A DNA stretch of 64,000 nucleotides from CAVTWS01 sp963738445. Its GTDB lineage: Bacteria > Actinomycetota > Acidimicrobiia > Acidimicrobiales > SHLQ01. The stretch lies in NCBI GenBank assembly GCA_963738445.1, contig CAVTWS010000024.1, forward strand, positions 310,001 to 374,000. Direction: 5' to 3'. The notes under the pieces are model-generated. The model saw only the letters and a program-made list of their open reading frames with translations, was not told the DNA's origin and searched no databases. How positions within the stretch are numbered: the stretch's first letter is position 1; each line of letters starts with the position of its first letter. Position numbers and translations under genes: made by a program. Below, piece by piece: positions 56,563 to 64,000 of this stretch.

Positions 56563-57630
56563 TCAGTCGGTCAGCGAACCGGACAGCGGCAGGGGACCGC
56601 TCGCCAGGGCCTGGCAGATGACATCTCGTTGTCCGATCTGCCATCCCCCTGCGGAGGGCACCACGGCATCGACGACGAAGGCGGATGCCGCGGTCGACGT
56701 GGCGGCCAGGACGCCCGGGTCGCTCTGGCAGCGCAGCGCTCCGTCCGCGTACAGCACGTCGGCCCCGGGATACGGGGCGTCGCGGTCCGTGTCGTCGGGG
56801 AGGATGGCCAGCACCTGACCGTCGTGCGCGTCGAGACAACTGGCGCTGACCCGCTGCGTTCCTGCGAGGTCGAAGCAGGACCCGGGGACGAGCGTCGCCG
56901 CCTCACCGGGAGGTTCGGTCGGGTCCTCGCTCGGATCCGACTTGCCCATCTTCATCATCACCAGCGTGGCCAGGCCCACGGCGATGGTCACCATGACGGC
57001 CTTTCGCAACCACTGCGGGATCCAGCGCTCGTCGATCGAGCCGCTGAGATCGCCGTCGCCGTTGTCCGGACGTGACCGGGCACCCATGAGTCGGCGCGAT
57101 CGGCGGCGACCAGGCGTCTTCCCGCTCAACGTGGCGAACGACGGAGCGTCCTCCCAGACCGAACCCTCGTCGCTCTCATCGTCCTCAGGATCGGTGGCCG
57201 CCACCGTCCCGGTCAGCACGCTGATCTCGGCGTCGATGTCGAATCCCAGGTCACGGAGCCGATCGAGTTCTGGTCGGGCCGTCGCCGGAGCTGAAGCCGG
57301 ACACGCCGGCGCGGGCGGGGCCGCCGAGAACGTCGCCGGTGCGGACGGGGGCGCCGAGAACGCCGCCGGCGGCGGGGGCAGAACCGGGGCCGATGGCGGT
57401 GGAGCGATCGGCGCCGGGGGGACCGAGAACGTCGCCGGCGGCGGAGCGATCGTCGTTGGGGCCGAGGCGCTCGTGCGCAGGTCCATCTGGAACAGCGTGC
57501 CGAGCAGGTTCAGGTCCTCGTCACGTAGCTGACTGATCCCGAGCGAGACATCGATGCCGTGTTGACGGCACACGTCGAGCATGTCGCCCACGCCCAGTCC
57601 CATACGAACCGCCAGATCGACGACCCTCAC
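56563..57630 (-). CDS. IF2_N-type winged helix, Pro/Ala linker, membrane helix and septum-formation-type domain
   Basis: Single-pass membrane protein of about 355 residues. Residues 1-46 (RVVDLAVRMGLGVGDMLDVC, then GIDVSLGISQLRDEDL) look like the small IF2_N helical domain found at the N-terminus of translation factor IF-2. Residues about 55-120 are Pro/Ala-rich and 145-165 are acidic. A transmembrane helix at about 209-227 (LRKAVMVTIAVGLATLVMM) follows a basic patch. The exported part (248-355) has VPGSCFDL, ASCLDAHDGQVLAIL and two later Cys, as in actinobacterial septum-formation/DUF4190-linked domains. GTG 57630 has AGGAGG upstream. Function unknown; a link between cytoplasmic control and the cell envelope is possible. 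Confidence 0.65.
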   Translation of the reverse strand: MRVVDLAVRMGLGVGDMLDVCRQHGIDVSLGISQLRDEDLNLLGTLFQMDLRTSASAPTTIAPPPATFSVPPAPIAPPPSAPVLPPPPAAFSAPPSAPATFSAAPPAPACPASAPATARPELDRLRDLGFDIDAEISVLTGTVAATDPEDDESDEGSVWEDAPSFATLSGKTPGRRRSRRLMGARSRPDNGDGDLSGSIDERWIPQWLRKAVMVTIAVGLATLVMMKMGKSDPSEDPTEPPGEAATLVPGSCFDLAGTQRVSASCLDAHDGQVLAILPDDTDRDAPYPGADVLYADGALRCQSDPGVLAATSTAASAFVVDAVVPSAGGWQIGQRDVICQALASGPLPLSGSLTD

Positions 57631-57755
57631 TCGCTGCCTCCTGGAACGTCCACTCCACGTCCATCGGCACGCAAGGCGTAGGAGGTAAGTGGTTGCCGTG
57701 AGGCGGGTACAACTGCTGTGAGGGAACCGAACCTTCTCGTGCGGCGCTGACCTCG

Positions 57756-58826
57756 CTAGTGGACCCGAAGGACCGAGGCCTGGCGGAGCAACGGTCGGGC
57801 ATCGATGGCGGCGAGGCCGCTCACCAGTTCCGCTGGCCAGTCGACCTGGAACTGAACCGTGCCCTCGGGTGGGAGCGGCCAGGCCCACCAGTCGGACACC
57901 AGGAGATGGCGCTCCGGTTGCCGGCGATCGTTGTAGCGGGTCAGCTCGGTCCGGGAGCCGAGCAGCACCAGGCGGGGGGTGTCCGGAGCCAGCGACTCGA
58001 AACGGCGGCCCGGCTCGACGCTCGACGCCACCGTGCCGTCACCGAACGCCAGCTCGAGGCGCAAGGTGTCAGGGCCGGTGCGGTGCAGCGGCGCCTGTCC
58101 CGGGATCAGGATCTCGGCCGGTTGCAGGATCGGGGGGAGGAGCCAGGGCCGACGGGACTCCAGCACGAGGGAGAACCCGAAGCCGCTGCTGGCCACGTGG
58201 AACCCCTGGACGCTGGCCAGCACTGACGCCGAGCGGCCGATCTCGATGGGCTCGCCCGAGACGTGCACGGCTCGGGTTGGTCCGCCGGGCGGCGGTCCCC
58301 ACCAGGCTCGATGATCACGTTCACGACGGTCGAGCGCCGAGATGAGACGTTCGATCTCATCCGGGTCGAGGTGGCGGATGCCGTAGCCGACGAGGCGCCG
58401 CACCTCCTCCGGGCGGACACCGAGCTCCCGAAGCACCTGGCAGGCCCCCGAGGCCTCATCCACGAGCGCTCCATGCAGCACTTCGAAAGGTCCGGTGGGG
58501 CCGTTGCCATCGGCCCGACGGGTGAGGAGGGCGCCGCGGGCCCGGTCGCTCAGGGGCGGGTCGCCGGGACCGTCGTGTTCGAGCGAGTACCGATGCGAGC
58601 GGAGCACGTTGATCGCCCGCTCGATCCGGAGCGTGTCGAGCGCGAAGAGATGTGCGAGTTCGGCCACATCACCGCCCGCCGTCGCGATCACCCCGAAGAG
58701 CAGGTACTCCGTGCCGCAACGGTCGTCGCCGATCGCTCCCGCGGTCCCCAACGCCACGTCGAGGGCGAGCCGAGCCGCATCATCCAAGTCGAACCCTGTC
58801 ACCAGTTCCTCCTCATCGGGGGTCAC
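57756..58826 (-). CDS. Clp N-domain protein without ATPase, unknown function
   Basis: Protein of 356 residues. The first about 150 residues match the Clp repeat (Clp_N) domain: DDAARLALDVALGTAGAIGD, CGTEYLLFGVIA, LSDRARGALLTRRAD and FEVLHGALVDEASGACQVLRELG. No AAA+ motor, Walker motif or ClpP loop follows. The remainder (about 190-356) is strand-rich with WWGPPPGGPTRAVHVSGE, FHVASSGFGFSLVLESRRPW and RFESLAPDTPRLVLLG, without a recognised domain. Start is GTG 58826. It lies just upstream of the IF2_N/septum-type gene on the same strand with a 125-base gap. It may be an adaptor or sensor. Confidence 0.65.
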   Translation of the reverse strand: MTPDEEELVTGFDLDDAARLALDVALGTAGAIGDDRCGTEYLLFGVIATAGGDVAELAHLFALDTLRIERAINVLRSHRYSLEHDGPGDPPLSDRARGALLTRRADGNGPTGPFEVLHGALVDEASGACQVLRELGVRPEEVRRLVGYGIRHLDPDEIERLISALDRRERDHRAWWGPPPGGPTRAVHVSGEPIEIGRSASVLASVQGFHVASSGFGFSLVLESRRPWLLPPILQPAEILIPGQAPLHRTGPDTLRLELAFGDGTVASSVEPGRRFESLAPDTPRLVLLGSRTELTRYNDRRQPERHLLVSDWWAWPLPPEGTVQFQVDWPAELVSGLAAIDARPLLRQASVLRVH

Positions 58827-58951
58827 AGTACGTGAGCGGATGGCCCACCGTCAGCGGTCAGAGGGTGATTAGAGCCCAACGACCCAGCAGGTGTCGCCGT
58901 GCGCCTCATCATCGCGGACCCTCGTGCCCAGACGGGGAGGTCGAACCCGCG

Positions 58952-60113
58952 TCAGATGATCAGCGAGGCGAAGTCGGCCAGGTCACGGGCGAACGCGGCC
59001 GGCTCCTCCAACGCCGCAAAATGGCCTCCCCGGGCGTGCTCGCGATACATGCGCAGGTCGTAGGCGGCCTCGATCCAGGGGAGCGGGAACCGGAACGGAT
59101 CGCCGCCGAAACGGCTGTAGGCGGTCGGTACCTCCACCCGACCCGTCGGCCGTGATGCCCCCGGGCCACCTCGACGACTCTCGGCGTACAGCCGGGCCGA
59201 GGAAGTGGCGGTGCCGGTGGCCCAGAACACCGTCGCGGTGGCGGCCAGCCACCAACGAGGGAAGCGAGACTCGATGTCACCACCGCAGTCGCCCCACGCC
59301 CGGAACTTCTCGACGATCCACGCTGCGAGGCCGGCCGGAGAGTCGTGGAGACCGACGCCGAGGCTCTGCGGCCGGGTGGCCTGGATCGCCTGGTACCCGT
59401 TCTCGATGGCTCCGGCCGCCTTCATGACCGCCATGTCCGCCGCTTCGGACTCGTCGAGCGGACGGGCATCCGGGGGTTTCGACACGACGGCCATGTTGAG
59501 GTGGAGACCCAACACCCGGTCCGGGACGAGCACACCGAGCTGGCTGGCCACCATGGCACCCCAATCGCCGCCCTGCACCAGGTAGCGATCGACGCCGAGC
59601 TGCGCCATGAGCGAATCGATGGCGCCGGCCATGCGGCGCGGGGTCCACCCGGCGTCGACGGTCGGACCCGACCAGGCGAACCCGGGCAGCGATGGACACA
59701 CCACGTGGAACGCCGGCCGTCTGTCCGGCGGATCGGTGAGCAGATCGATGACGTGGTGGAACTCGAGGATCGTCGAGGGCCAGCCGTGCAACACCACGAG
59801 CGGGATGGCGTCCGGCCTCGGCGACGGGGCCACCGAGCGCGTGGAGCGGCTGGCCGTCGATCACCGGCCGGACGTGGGCGAACCGCGCCAGTCCGGCCTC
59901 GACCTCGTCCCACGAGAACTCGTCGGCCCACCAACGACAGAGCTCGCGGAGGTAGGAGAGGTCCGTGCCCAGCTCCCATGGATCGCCCGGCGCCGGATCG
60001 GGCCATCGGGTGCGGCGAAGCCGGGCTCGGAGGTCGTCGACGATCGGTTGAGGAATCGTCGGATCGAACCGCGGCAGTCCTGCCGGCACCGGCGCACTCA
60101 TGGACCCGGTCAC
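58952..60113 (-). CDS. Epoxide hydrolase family protein (EHN + alpha/beta hydrolase; one frameshift)
   Basis: Alpha/beta hydrolase of about 387 residues with the N-terminal epoxide-hydrolase (EHN) segment (VDDLRARLRRTRWPDPAPGD, then YLRELCRWWADEFSW). The catalytic domain shows VVLHGWPSTILEFH with the oxyanion HGWP, nucleophile Asp in VQGGDWGAMVAS, and a late REHARGGHFAALEEP carrying the catalytic His. It opens epoxides to diols. The frame shifts near 59833 after LHALG; removing one G joins APSPRPDAIPL in register. As given, the first frame ends at 59277. GTG 60113 overlaps the upstream deacylase gene stop (GTGA); ATG 60101 is an alternative. Confidence 0.8.
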
Positions 60114-60583
60114 GTCTCGGTGAACTCGACGATGTCGGCCTCCGTGGCGTCGACCAACGTCTGGGGAGAGATGGGGAACACCGCATCGGGTGTCCCGGCC
60201 GCCGCCCAGACGATGTCGTGGACGAGCAGATCGGGATCGATGACGACGGTCAGGCGGGTGCGGTGACCGAAGGGTGGTGTCCCGCCGATCGCGTACCCGG
60301 TGGCCGCCCGCACGCCGTCCGCGTCGGCGCGGCGCACATCACGTCCCAGGAGCTCGCCCAGCCGCGCCGTGTCGACCCGGTTGGCTCCCGACGTCATGGC
60401 CAGCACGAAGCCCCGATCCGAGTCGAAGACCAGCGACTTGACGATCTGGGCGACATCACACCCGATCGCCGCCGCCGCGTCGGCCGCGGTCCGGGTGCCT
60501 TCCGGGTAACGGGTGACCTCGATGTCGAGACCGAGGCGGAGGGCCGCCTCGGTGAAGCGGTCGACGGCGCTGGATTTGGCCAC
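60110..60583 (-). CDS. YbaK/ProX-type aminoacyl-tRNA deacylase domain protein
   Basis: Single-domain YbaK/aaRS-associated protein of 157 residues. It has AAIGCDVAQIVKSLVFDSD with the catalytic Lys, LAMTSGANRVDTARLGELLGR and GYAIGGTPPFGHRTRLTVVIDPDLL, the fingerprint of the ProX/YbaK superfamily that clears mischarged tRNA. It is more distant from E. coli YbaK than the protein at 48355. ATG 60583. It overlaps the epoxide hydrolase start and lies 49 bases after the SDR gene stop, so it is probably inside a four-gene minus-strand unit 63139-58952. Confidence 0.85.
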   Translation of the reverse strand: MAKSSAVDRFTEAALRLGLDIEVTRYPEGTRTAADAAAAIGCDVAQIVKSLVFDSDRGFVLAMTSGANRVDTARLGELLGRDVRRADADGVRAATGYAIGGTPPFGHRTRLTVVIDPDLLVHDIVWAAAGTPDAVFPISPQTLVDATEADIVEFTET

Positions 60584-60632
60584 GAGGGCTCCTGGAGGGT
60601 TGTCGGTCGGATCCGGCCGGCGATCTCGTCGG

Positions 60633-61397
60633 TCAGAACGCGACGGTATCCCCGCCGTCGACGACGAGTGTCTGACCCGTCATCCAACCACTCGCCGCCG
60701 ATGCGAGGTAGACGGCGGCATAGGCGATGTCAGCCGGCACGCCGAGCCGCTTAAGCGGGTAACGCTCAGCCGTGCGATCACCGCGATCGCCGTCCCAGAG
60801 GGCGCGGGCGAACTCGGTGCGGACCAGCCCGGGCGCCAACACGTTGACCCGGACGCCCGGCCCGAGCTCGGCGGCGAGCTGCCGGGTCAGGTGGAGCAAC
60901 GCCGCCTTCGTGACGTCGTACGGGCCGATCATCGGCGTGGGCGACAGACCACCGACCGAGCTCACGTTGATGATCGAACCGCCGCGCTCGGCCATCGACG
61001 CGTTCCACACCGCCTGACACAGCAGGAGCGGTCCGGTGAGGTTCACCTGAAGCGTCTTCTCCCAGCGCCCCAGATCGATACCCAGCGTCGGCCCCGCATA
61101 CGGGTTGGTCGCCGCGTTGTTGACCAGGATGTCGACGCCGCCATGGCGGTCGACGGTGGTCTGCACCACCCGGGCGATGTCGTCAGGATCGCCGGCGTTT
61201 CCGGCCACCCATCCACACCCACCGCCCACCTCGGCCGCAGCGGCCTCGCACGCGTCGGCCTTCCGCGAGCTGATGACGACCGTCGCTCCGGCGGCGGTCA
61301 TGGCGTGCGCGATCCCGAGGCCGATGCCTTTGGACCCTCCGGTCACCAGCGCCACCCGGCCATCGAGCCGGAACGCGTCAGCGGCCCACTCGCTCAC
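60633..61397 (-). CDS. SDR-family oxidoreductase
   Basis: Classical short-chain dehydrogenase of about 254 residues. It has VTGGSKGIGLGIAHAM for NAD(P) binding, VNNAATNPYAG, the catalytic Ser region NVSSVGGLSPTP and Tyr-Lys in YDVTK, then VLAPGLVRTEFA and the terminal VVDGGDT. Full-length and intact. GTG 61397 overlaps the amidohydrolase stop by four bases (GTGA). The substrate is not evident. It resembles 3-ketoacyl reductases and dehydrogenases used for secondary alcohols in fatty-acid or xenobiotic metabolism. Confidence 0.87.
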   Translation of the reverse strand: MSEWAADAFRLDGRVALVTGGSKGIGLGIAHAMTAAGATVVISSRKADACEAAAAEVGGGCGWVAGNAGDPDDIARVVQTTVDRHGGVDILVNNAATNPYAGPTLGIDLGRWEKTLQVNLTGPLLLCQAVWNASMAERGGSIINVSSVGGLSPTPMIGPYDVTKAALLHLTRQLAAELGPGVRVNVLAPGLVRTEFARALWDGDRGDRTAERYPLKRLGVPADIAYAAVYLASAASGWMTGQTLVVDGGDTVAF

Positions 61398-63139
61398 TGG
61401 GGGCCGCGGATGAGGCGCCCGGGTCGGGCTCCGGTGTCCTGATCGTTCCAACGGGTGATGGTGCCGTTGGCGATCGTGGCGTGGTAGCCCGACGACCCCT
61501 GCAGAAGCCGACGACCACCGGCCGGCAGATCGTGCGCCATCACCGGTGCATGGAGGGTCAGGGCACCGTGGTCGATGACGTTCAGGTCCGCCCGCTTGCC
61601 GGGCGCGACCAGGCCGCGGTCGGTCAGCCCGTACAGCTCCGCCGTGGCCGAGGTCTGCTTGCGGATCACCGTCTCGACCGGGATGCGCGGGCCCCGCTGG
61701 CGATCCCGGGCCCAGTGCGTCAAGAGATAGGTGGGGATGGACGCGTCGCAGATCATCCCGCAGTGCGCGCCGCCGTCGCCCAGACCGAGGACCGAGGTCG
61801 GATGCATCAACTGGTTGTACAACGCGTCGTGGTTCGTCTCCGCGTAGTTGAGGAGCGGCATCATGAAGAACGACCGGCCGCCGTTCTCGAGCTGCAGGTC
61901 ATACAGGAGCTCGAGCGGATCGAGGTCACGCGCCGCCGCCAAACCGGCCACGCTGTCGGCCGCAGTCGGTTCGTAGTCGAGGGGTTCCTCCATCGGGAAG
62001 AGGGTGCCGAGCATGTGCTGGACGACCGACGAGAGACCGTCGTACAGGATGGTCGGATCGGTCGGGAGGTCCTGCTCGCTCAGGATGGCGGCGCGGACCT
62101 CCGGCCGGGCCAACTGCGCCACCAACTCGTCGAGGGGCAGGTGGGCCAACGACGTGAAGGTCGGCCGCTTGGCGAAAGCGTGGTGCGACTGCAGGCCGAT
62201 GAGCATGCCGAAGGGGCGCCCGGCCACGAGGGCCACGACGTTGGCGCCGCGGCTGGTCGCCTCGAGCGCCTCGTCCATCAACTCCCGATACAGCTGCGGG
62301 CGAGCGGCGATCTGGAGGAGGGCGTAGCTGACGGGCTGGCCGATCTCGGCGGACAGGCGGGTCATCCAGGCCATCTCCGTCGTGGCCCGGATGAGGTCCT
62401 GACCGTCGACGCCGGCGGGCGCGAGCTCGAACACACCGCCGCCGCCCCGGGCCAGCGCCCGCCCCATCCCGAACAGCTCGTCCTCGGCAGCAAAGGTTCC
62501 GGGTACGGGTTCGCCGTCCATGGCCCGGTGGCCGAGGACGCGCGACGTCGACACCCCCAGCGCACCCGACTCGATGGCCTCCTGGACGATGCGGGCCATG
62601 GCCTCGATGTCCTCGGGAGTGGCGGGTTCGTTCCGGGCGCCGCGCTCGCCCATCACGTAGCCGCGGATCGCGCCGTGGGCGATCTGCGTCGCCACGTCGA
62701 CCGACCAGCGCTTCTCCTCCAACACGTCGAGGTACTCCGGGAAGCTCTCCCAGCCCCAGGTCATGCCTTCCGACAACGCCGTGCCCGGGATGTCCTCGAC
62801 TCCTTCCATGAGCTGGATCAGCCAGTCCTCGCTACCCGGCCGAACCGGCGCGAAACCGACCCCGCAGTTCCCCATCACGATGGTGGTGACCCCGTGGGAC
62901 GCCGAGGGGTCGAGCCGATCGTCCCAGGTCACCTGACCGTCGTAGTGGGTGTGGACGTCGACGAAACCGGGGGTGACGAGCTGGCCGGTGGCGTCGATGC
63001 GCCGCGCCGCCTCACCGCCGAGGCTCGCGCCCCGGCTGACGGCGACGATCGAGCCGCCCACGACGGCGACGTCACCGGTGAAGGGAGGATCGCCAGACCC
63101 GTCGACGATGGTTCCGCCCGAGATGAGGAGGTCGTACAT
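61394..63139 (-). CDS. N-acyl-D-amino-acid deacylase-type amidohydrolase
   Basis: Metal-dependent amidohydrolase of about 581 residues of the D-aminoacylase family. The N-terminus MYDLLISGGTIVDGSGD, the HxH metal motif GFVDVHTHYDGQVTWD (His63, His65), VMGNCGVGFAPVRPG, and the late Asp in GLGDGGAHCGMICDAS are all present. The C-terminal GLVAPGKRADLNVID is the standard composite-domain end. These enzymes remove acyl groups from D-amino acids or similar amides. ATG 63139 is chosen over upstream in-frame codons because the MYDLLI start is canonical. First gene of a unit with an SDR, a deacylase and an epoxide hydrolase. Confidence 0.85.
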   Translation of the reverse strand: MYDLLISGGTIVDGSGDPPFTGDVAVVGGSIVAVSRGASLGGEAARRIDATGQLVTPGFVDVHTHYDGQVTWDDRLDPSASHGVTTIVMGNCGVGFAPVRPGSEDWLIQLMEGVEDIPGTALSEGMTWGWESFPEYLDVLEEKRWSVDVATQIAHGAIRGYVMGERGARNEPATPEDIEAMARIVQEAIESGALGVSTSRVLGHRAMDGEPVPGTFAAEDELFGMGRALARGGGGVFELAPAGVDGQDLIRATTEMAWMTRLSAEIGQPVSYALLQIAARPQLYRELMDEALEATSRGANVVALVAGRPFGMLIGLQSHHAFAKRPTFTSLAHLPLDELVAQLARPEVRAAILSEQDLPTDPTILYDGLSSVVQHMLGTLFPMEEPLDYEPTAADSVAGLAAARDLDPLELLYDLQLENGGRSFFMMPLLNYAETNHDALYNQLMHPTSVLGLGDGGAHCGMICDASIPTYLLTHWARDRQRGPRIPVETVIRKQTSATAELYGLTDRGLVAPGKRADLNVIDHGALTLHAPVMAHDLPAGGRRLLQGSSGYHATIANGTITRWNDQDTGARPGRLIRGPQ

Positions 63140-63222
63140 GGAGCCAGTGTAGGACGACCGTCGAGGTGGGGTCCCGGCGACGTTCACCCCCTCGGTCCCG
63201 ACCGCCGTGGTAGGCAGAGAGG

Positions 63223-63297
63223 GTGAACGACGCCTTCAACCTCCAACCGGGCATGGTGGCCACCGAGCGGGTCGCCCGCGAGTTGGGGATGCTCTGA
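63223..63297 (+). pseudogene. Possible remnant of an SDR C-terminus
   Basis: A 24-codon frame (GTG 63223 to TGA 63297, preceded by GAGAG) contains NLQPGMVATERVARELG. This looks like the PGxVxTER segment of short-chain dehydrogenases. An in-frame stop at 63211-63213 and lack of any SDR sequence upstream suggest a leftover of a deleted gene or a chance match. The lipoprotein ATG follows two bases later, so the frame could also act as a translational leader. Confidence 0.3.
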
Positions 63298-63299
63298 AC

Positions 63300-63686
63300 A
63301 TGCGCCCATCGACCCGCCTCTGGCCCATGGTCCTCGGTGGCCTCGCCGCCGCCCTCGCCCTTTCGGGCGCCGCCTGCGCCGTGGATGAGGACGACGACGA
63401 CAACCGGTCCGCGGCGCAGACGTGCGACACGCTCGACAACGCATCGATGCTCGGAGCCGACCAGGTCGGTGCGGCCGACGTGCTGTCCGATGCCGCCCGG
63501 GATGCCCCAAGCGAGCTCCAGGCCGCGCTCACTCTCCTGGCCGGCACCGCGAGGCAGATCGAAGGCCTCGATCCGACCGCACCCGATACCGCCAGCCAGA
63601 TCGCGGTGCTGCTCACCGACCCCGACGTGTCCTCGTCACAGTCGACCGTGCGGGGGTGGCTCAGCACCAACTGCAGCGACACCTGA
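63300..63686 (+). CDS. Small predicted lipoprotein, unknown function
   Basis: Protein of 128 residues with a clear lipoprotein signal: LVLGGLAAALALSGAAC-type segment with Cys26, then an acidic DEDDDDN linker. The mature part is Ala/Asp/Ser-rich with one internal Cys (QTCDTLDNA) and a closing Cys (LSTNCSD), possibly a disulfide. No family is recognised. ATG 63300 is two bases after the short SDR-like frame. Its 3' end overlaps the convergent phosphatase-like frame by about 50 bases. Confidence 0.7.
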   Translation: MRPSTRLWPMVLGGLAAALALSGAACAVDEDDDDNRSAAQTCDTLDNASMLGADQVGAADVLSDAARDAPSELQAALTLLAGTARQIEGLDPTAPDTASQIAVLLTDPDVSSSQSTVRGWLSTNCSDT

Positions 63687-64000
63687 CACGGGTTCGGCGG
63701 CGGCCGGGTCAACCTCACCCGGAGCCCAGACGGCCACCCAGGTTTCGATGTGCCGTCGGAGCAGATCACGGGTGGAGCGGTAGACATCGAGCGGATGCCC
63801 CGCGGGATCGTCGATCTCATCACCCGCTCGACCGATCGGTAGCGGGCGAGGTCGGCTCGAGGCCGCTCGTCCGGCCCAGGCTCGAATCAGCTCGCCCCGG
63901 TCGGGCGGACCGACGCGGCGGGCCAGCCGGGCCAGCTCGGGCAGGAGGAAGGTGCGTTCGGAGGCCGTCGGGTCGTGAGCCACCACGGCACCAGCGTGAA
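63636..64000 (-). CDS. Low-molecular-weight protein tyrosine phosphatase-like protein (5' end outside window)
   Basis: C-terminal part of a protein running off the window end. The visible 121 codons contain ERTFLLPELARLARRVG followed by GDEIDDPAGHPLDVYRSTRDLLRRHI. This matches the second half of low-molecular-weight phosphatases (the TFTLRELAR segment, the general-acid Asp in the DP-x-G loop, and the final helix). The P-loop with Cys would lie upstream, beyond base 64000, so activity cannot be judged. The stop is at 63636, overlapping the small lipoprotein gene tail-to-tail. Confidence 0.65.
   Translation of the reverse strand, partial: HAGAVVAHDPTASERTFLLPELARLARRVGPPDRGELIRAWAGRAASSRPRPLPIGRAGDEIDDPAGHPLDVYRSTRDLLRRHIETWVAVWAPGEVDPAAAEPVSGVAAVGAEPPPHGRL

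Overview
The window looks like a chromosomal segment of a high-GC, F420-using actinobacterium, most likely a member of the Acidimicrobiia (Ilumatobacter/Microtrichales type). Supporting signs are GTG starts and GTGA/ATGA stop-start overlaps, lipoproteins with Asp-rich linkers, two luciferase-like F420-type oxidoreductases, two steroid/terpenoid-style P450s, class III CoA-transferase, thiolase, DUF35 and acyl-CoA dehydrogenase genes, and a secreted protein with LDTRPAPNG repeats. This assignment is inferred from gene style; no rRNA is present to fix it. I found no tRNA, rRNA, transposase, phage gene or CRISPR array. No stretch above 300 bases lacks a gene; the longest gaps (about 210-220 bases at 8095-8305 and 46770-46992) are described below.

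Layout. 1-5.2 kb: truncated GDPD-type lipoprotein, phytanoyl-CoA dioxygenase-like enzyme, NAD-dependent epimerase, secreted NIDO/LDTR-repeat protein, terminator. 5.2-8.1 kb: FadD-type CoA ligase and P450. 8.2-9.6 kb: ECF sigma/anti-sigma pair. 9.6-13.4 kb: aquaporin with a C-terminal extension, divergent from a DrrAB-type ABC exporter. 13.4-17.9 kb: minus-strand operon of a double CaiB CoA-transferase, AcuI-type acrylyl-CoA reductase and an LLM oxidoreductase. 18-20.7 kb: IlvA-type threonine ammonia-lyase and an M50 protease. 20.7-24.7 kb: thiolase plus HMG-CoA-synthase-like/DUF35 fusion, divergent from a second P450. 24.7-28.6 kb: secreted amidase, MsrA, PH-like protein, histidine phosphatase. 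28.7-43.8 kb: MocR regulator, then a catabolic cluster that reads as reductive pyrimidine or hydantoin breakdown (nitrilase-type carbamoyl amidase, dihydropyrimidinase, malonate/methylmalonate-semialdehyde dehydrogenase, LLM oxidoreductase, NMT1-type ABC importer, M20 carbamoylase), facing an operon of three PLP enzymes. 43.9-49.8 kb: SDR, FAD oxidoreductase, P-II, AAC(3)-like acetyltransferase, GntR, YbaK, SDR. 49.8-56.4 kb: a tightly overlapped six-gene operon (double-DUF35 protein, two thiolase-like proteins without the thiolase Cys/His residues, SDR, two acyl-CoA dehydrogenases). 56.5-64 kb: IF2_N/membrane/septum-type protein, Clp_N protein, epoxide hydrolase, deacylase, SDR, D-aminoacylase-type amidohydrolase, small lipoprotein, and a truncated phosphatase.

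How they work together. The 30-41 kb genes can take up a ring compound, open the dihydropyrimidine/hydantoin ring, remove the carbamoyl group, transaminate beta-alanine and oxidise the semialdehyde to acyl-CoA. The CoA ligase, P450s, thiolases, dehydrogenases and CoA-transferase fit oxidation of steroid-, terpenoid- or branched-chain substrates.

Quality warning. About twenty single-base indels interrupt otherwise well-conserved genes. Roughly a dozen lie between 31.0 and 32.65 kb. They look more like consensus errors than gene decay, so frame-interrupted genes are given here as reconstructed single genes.
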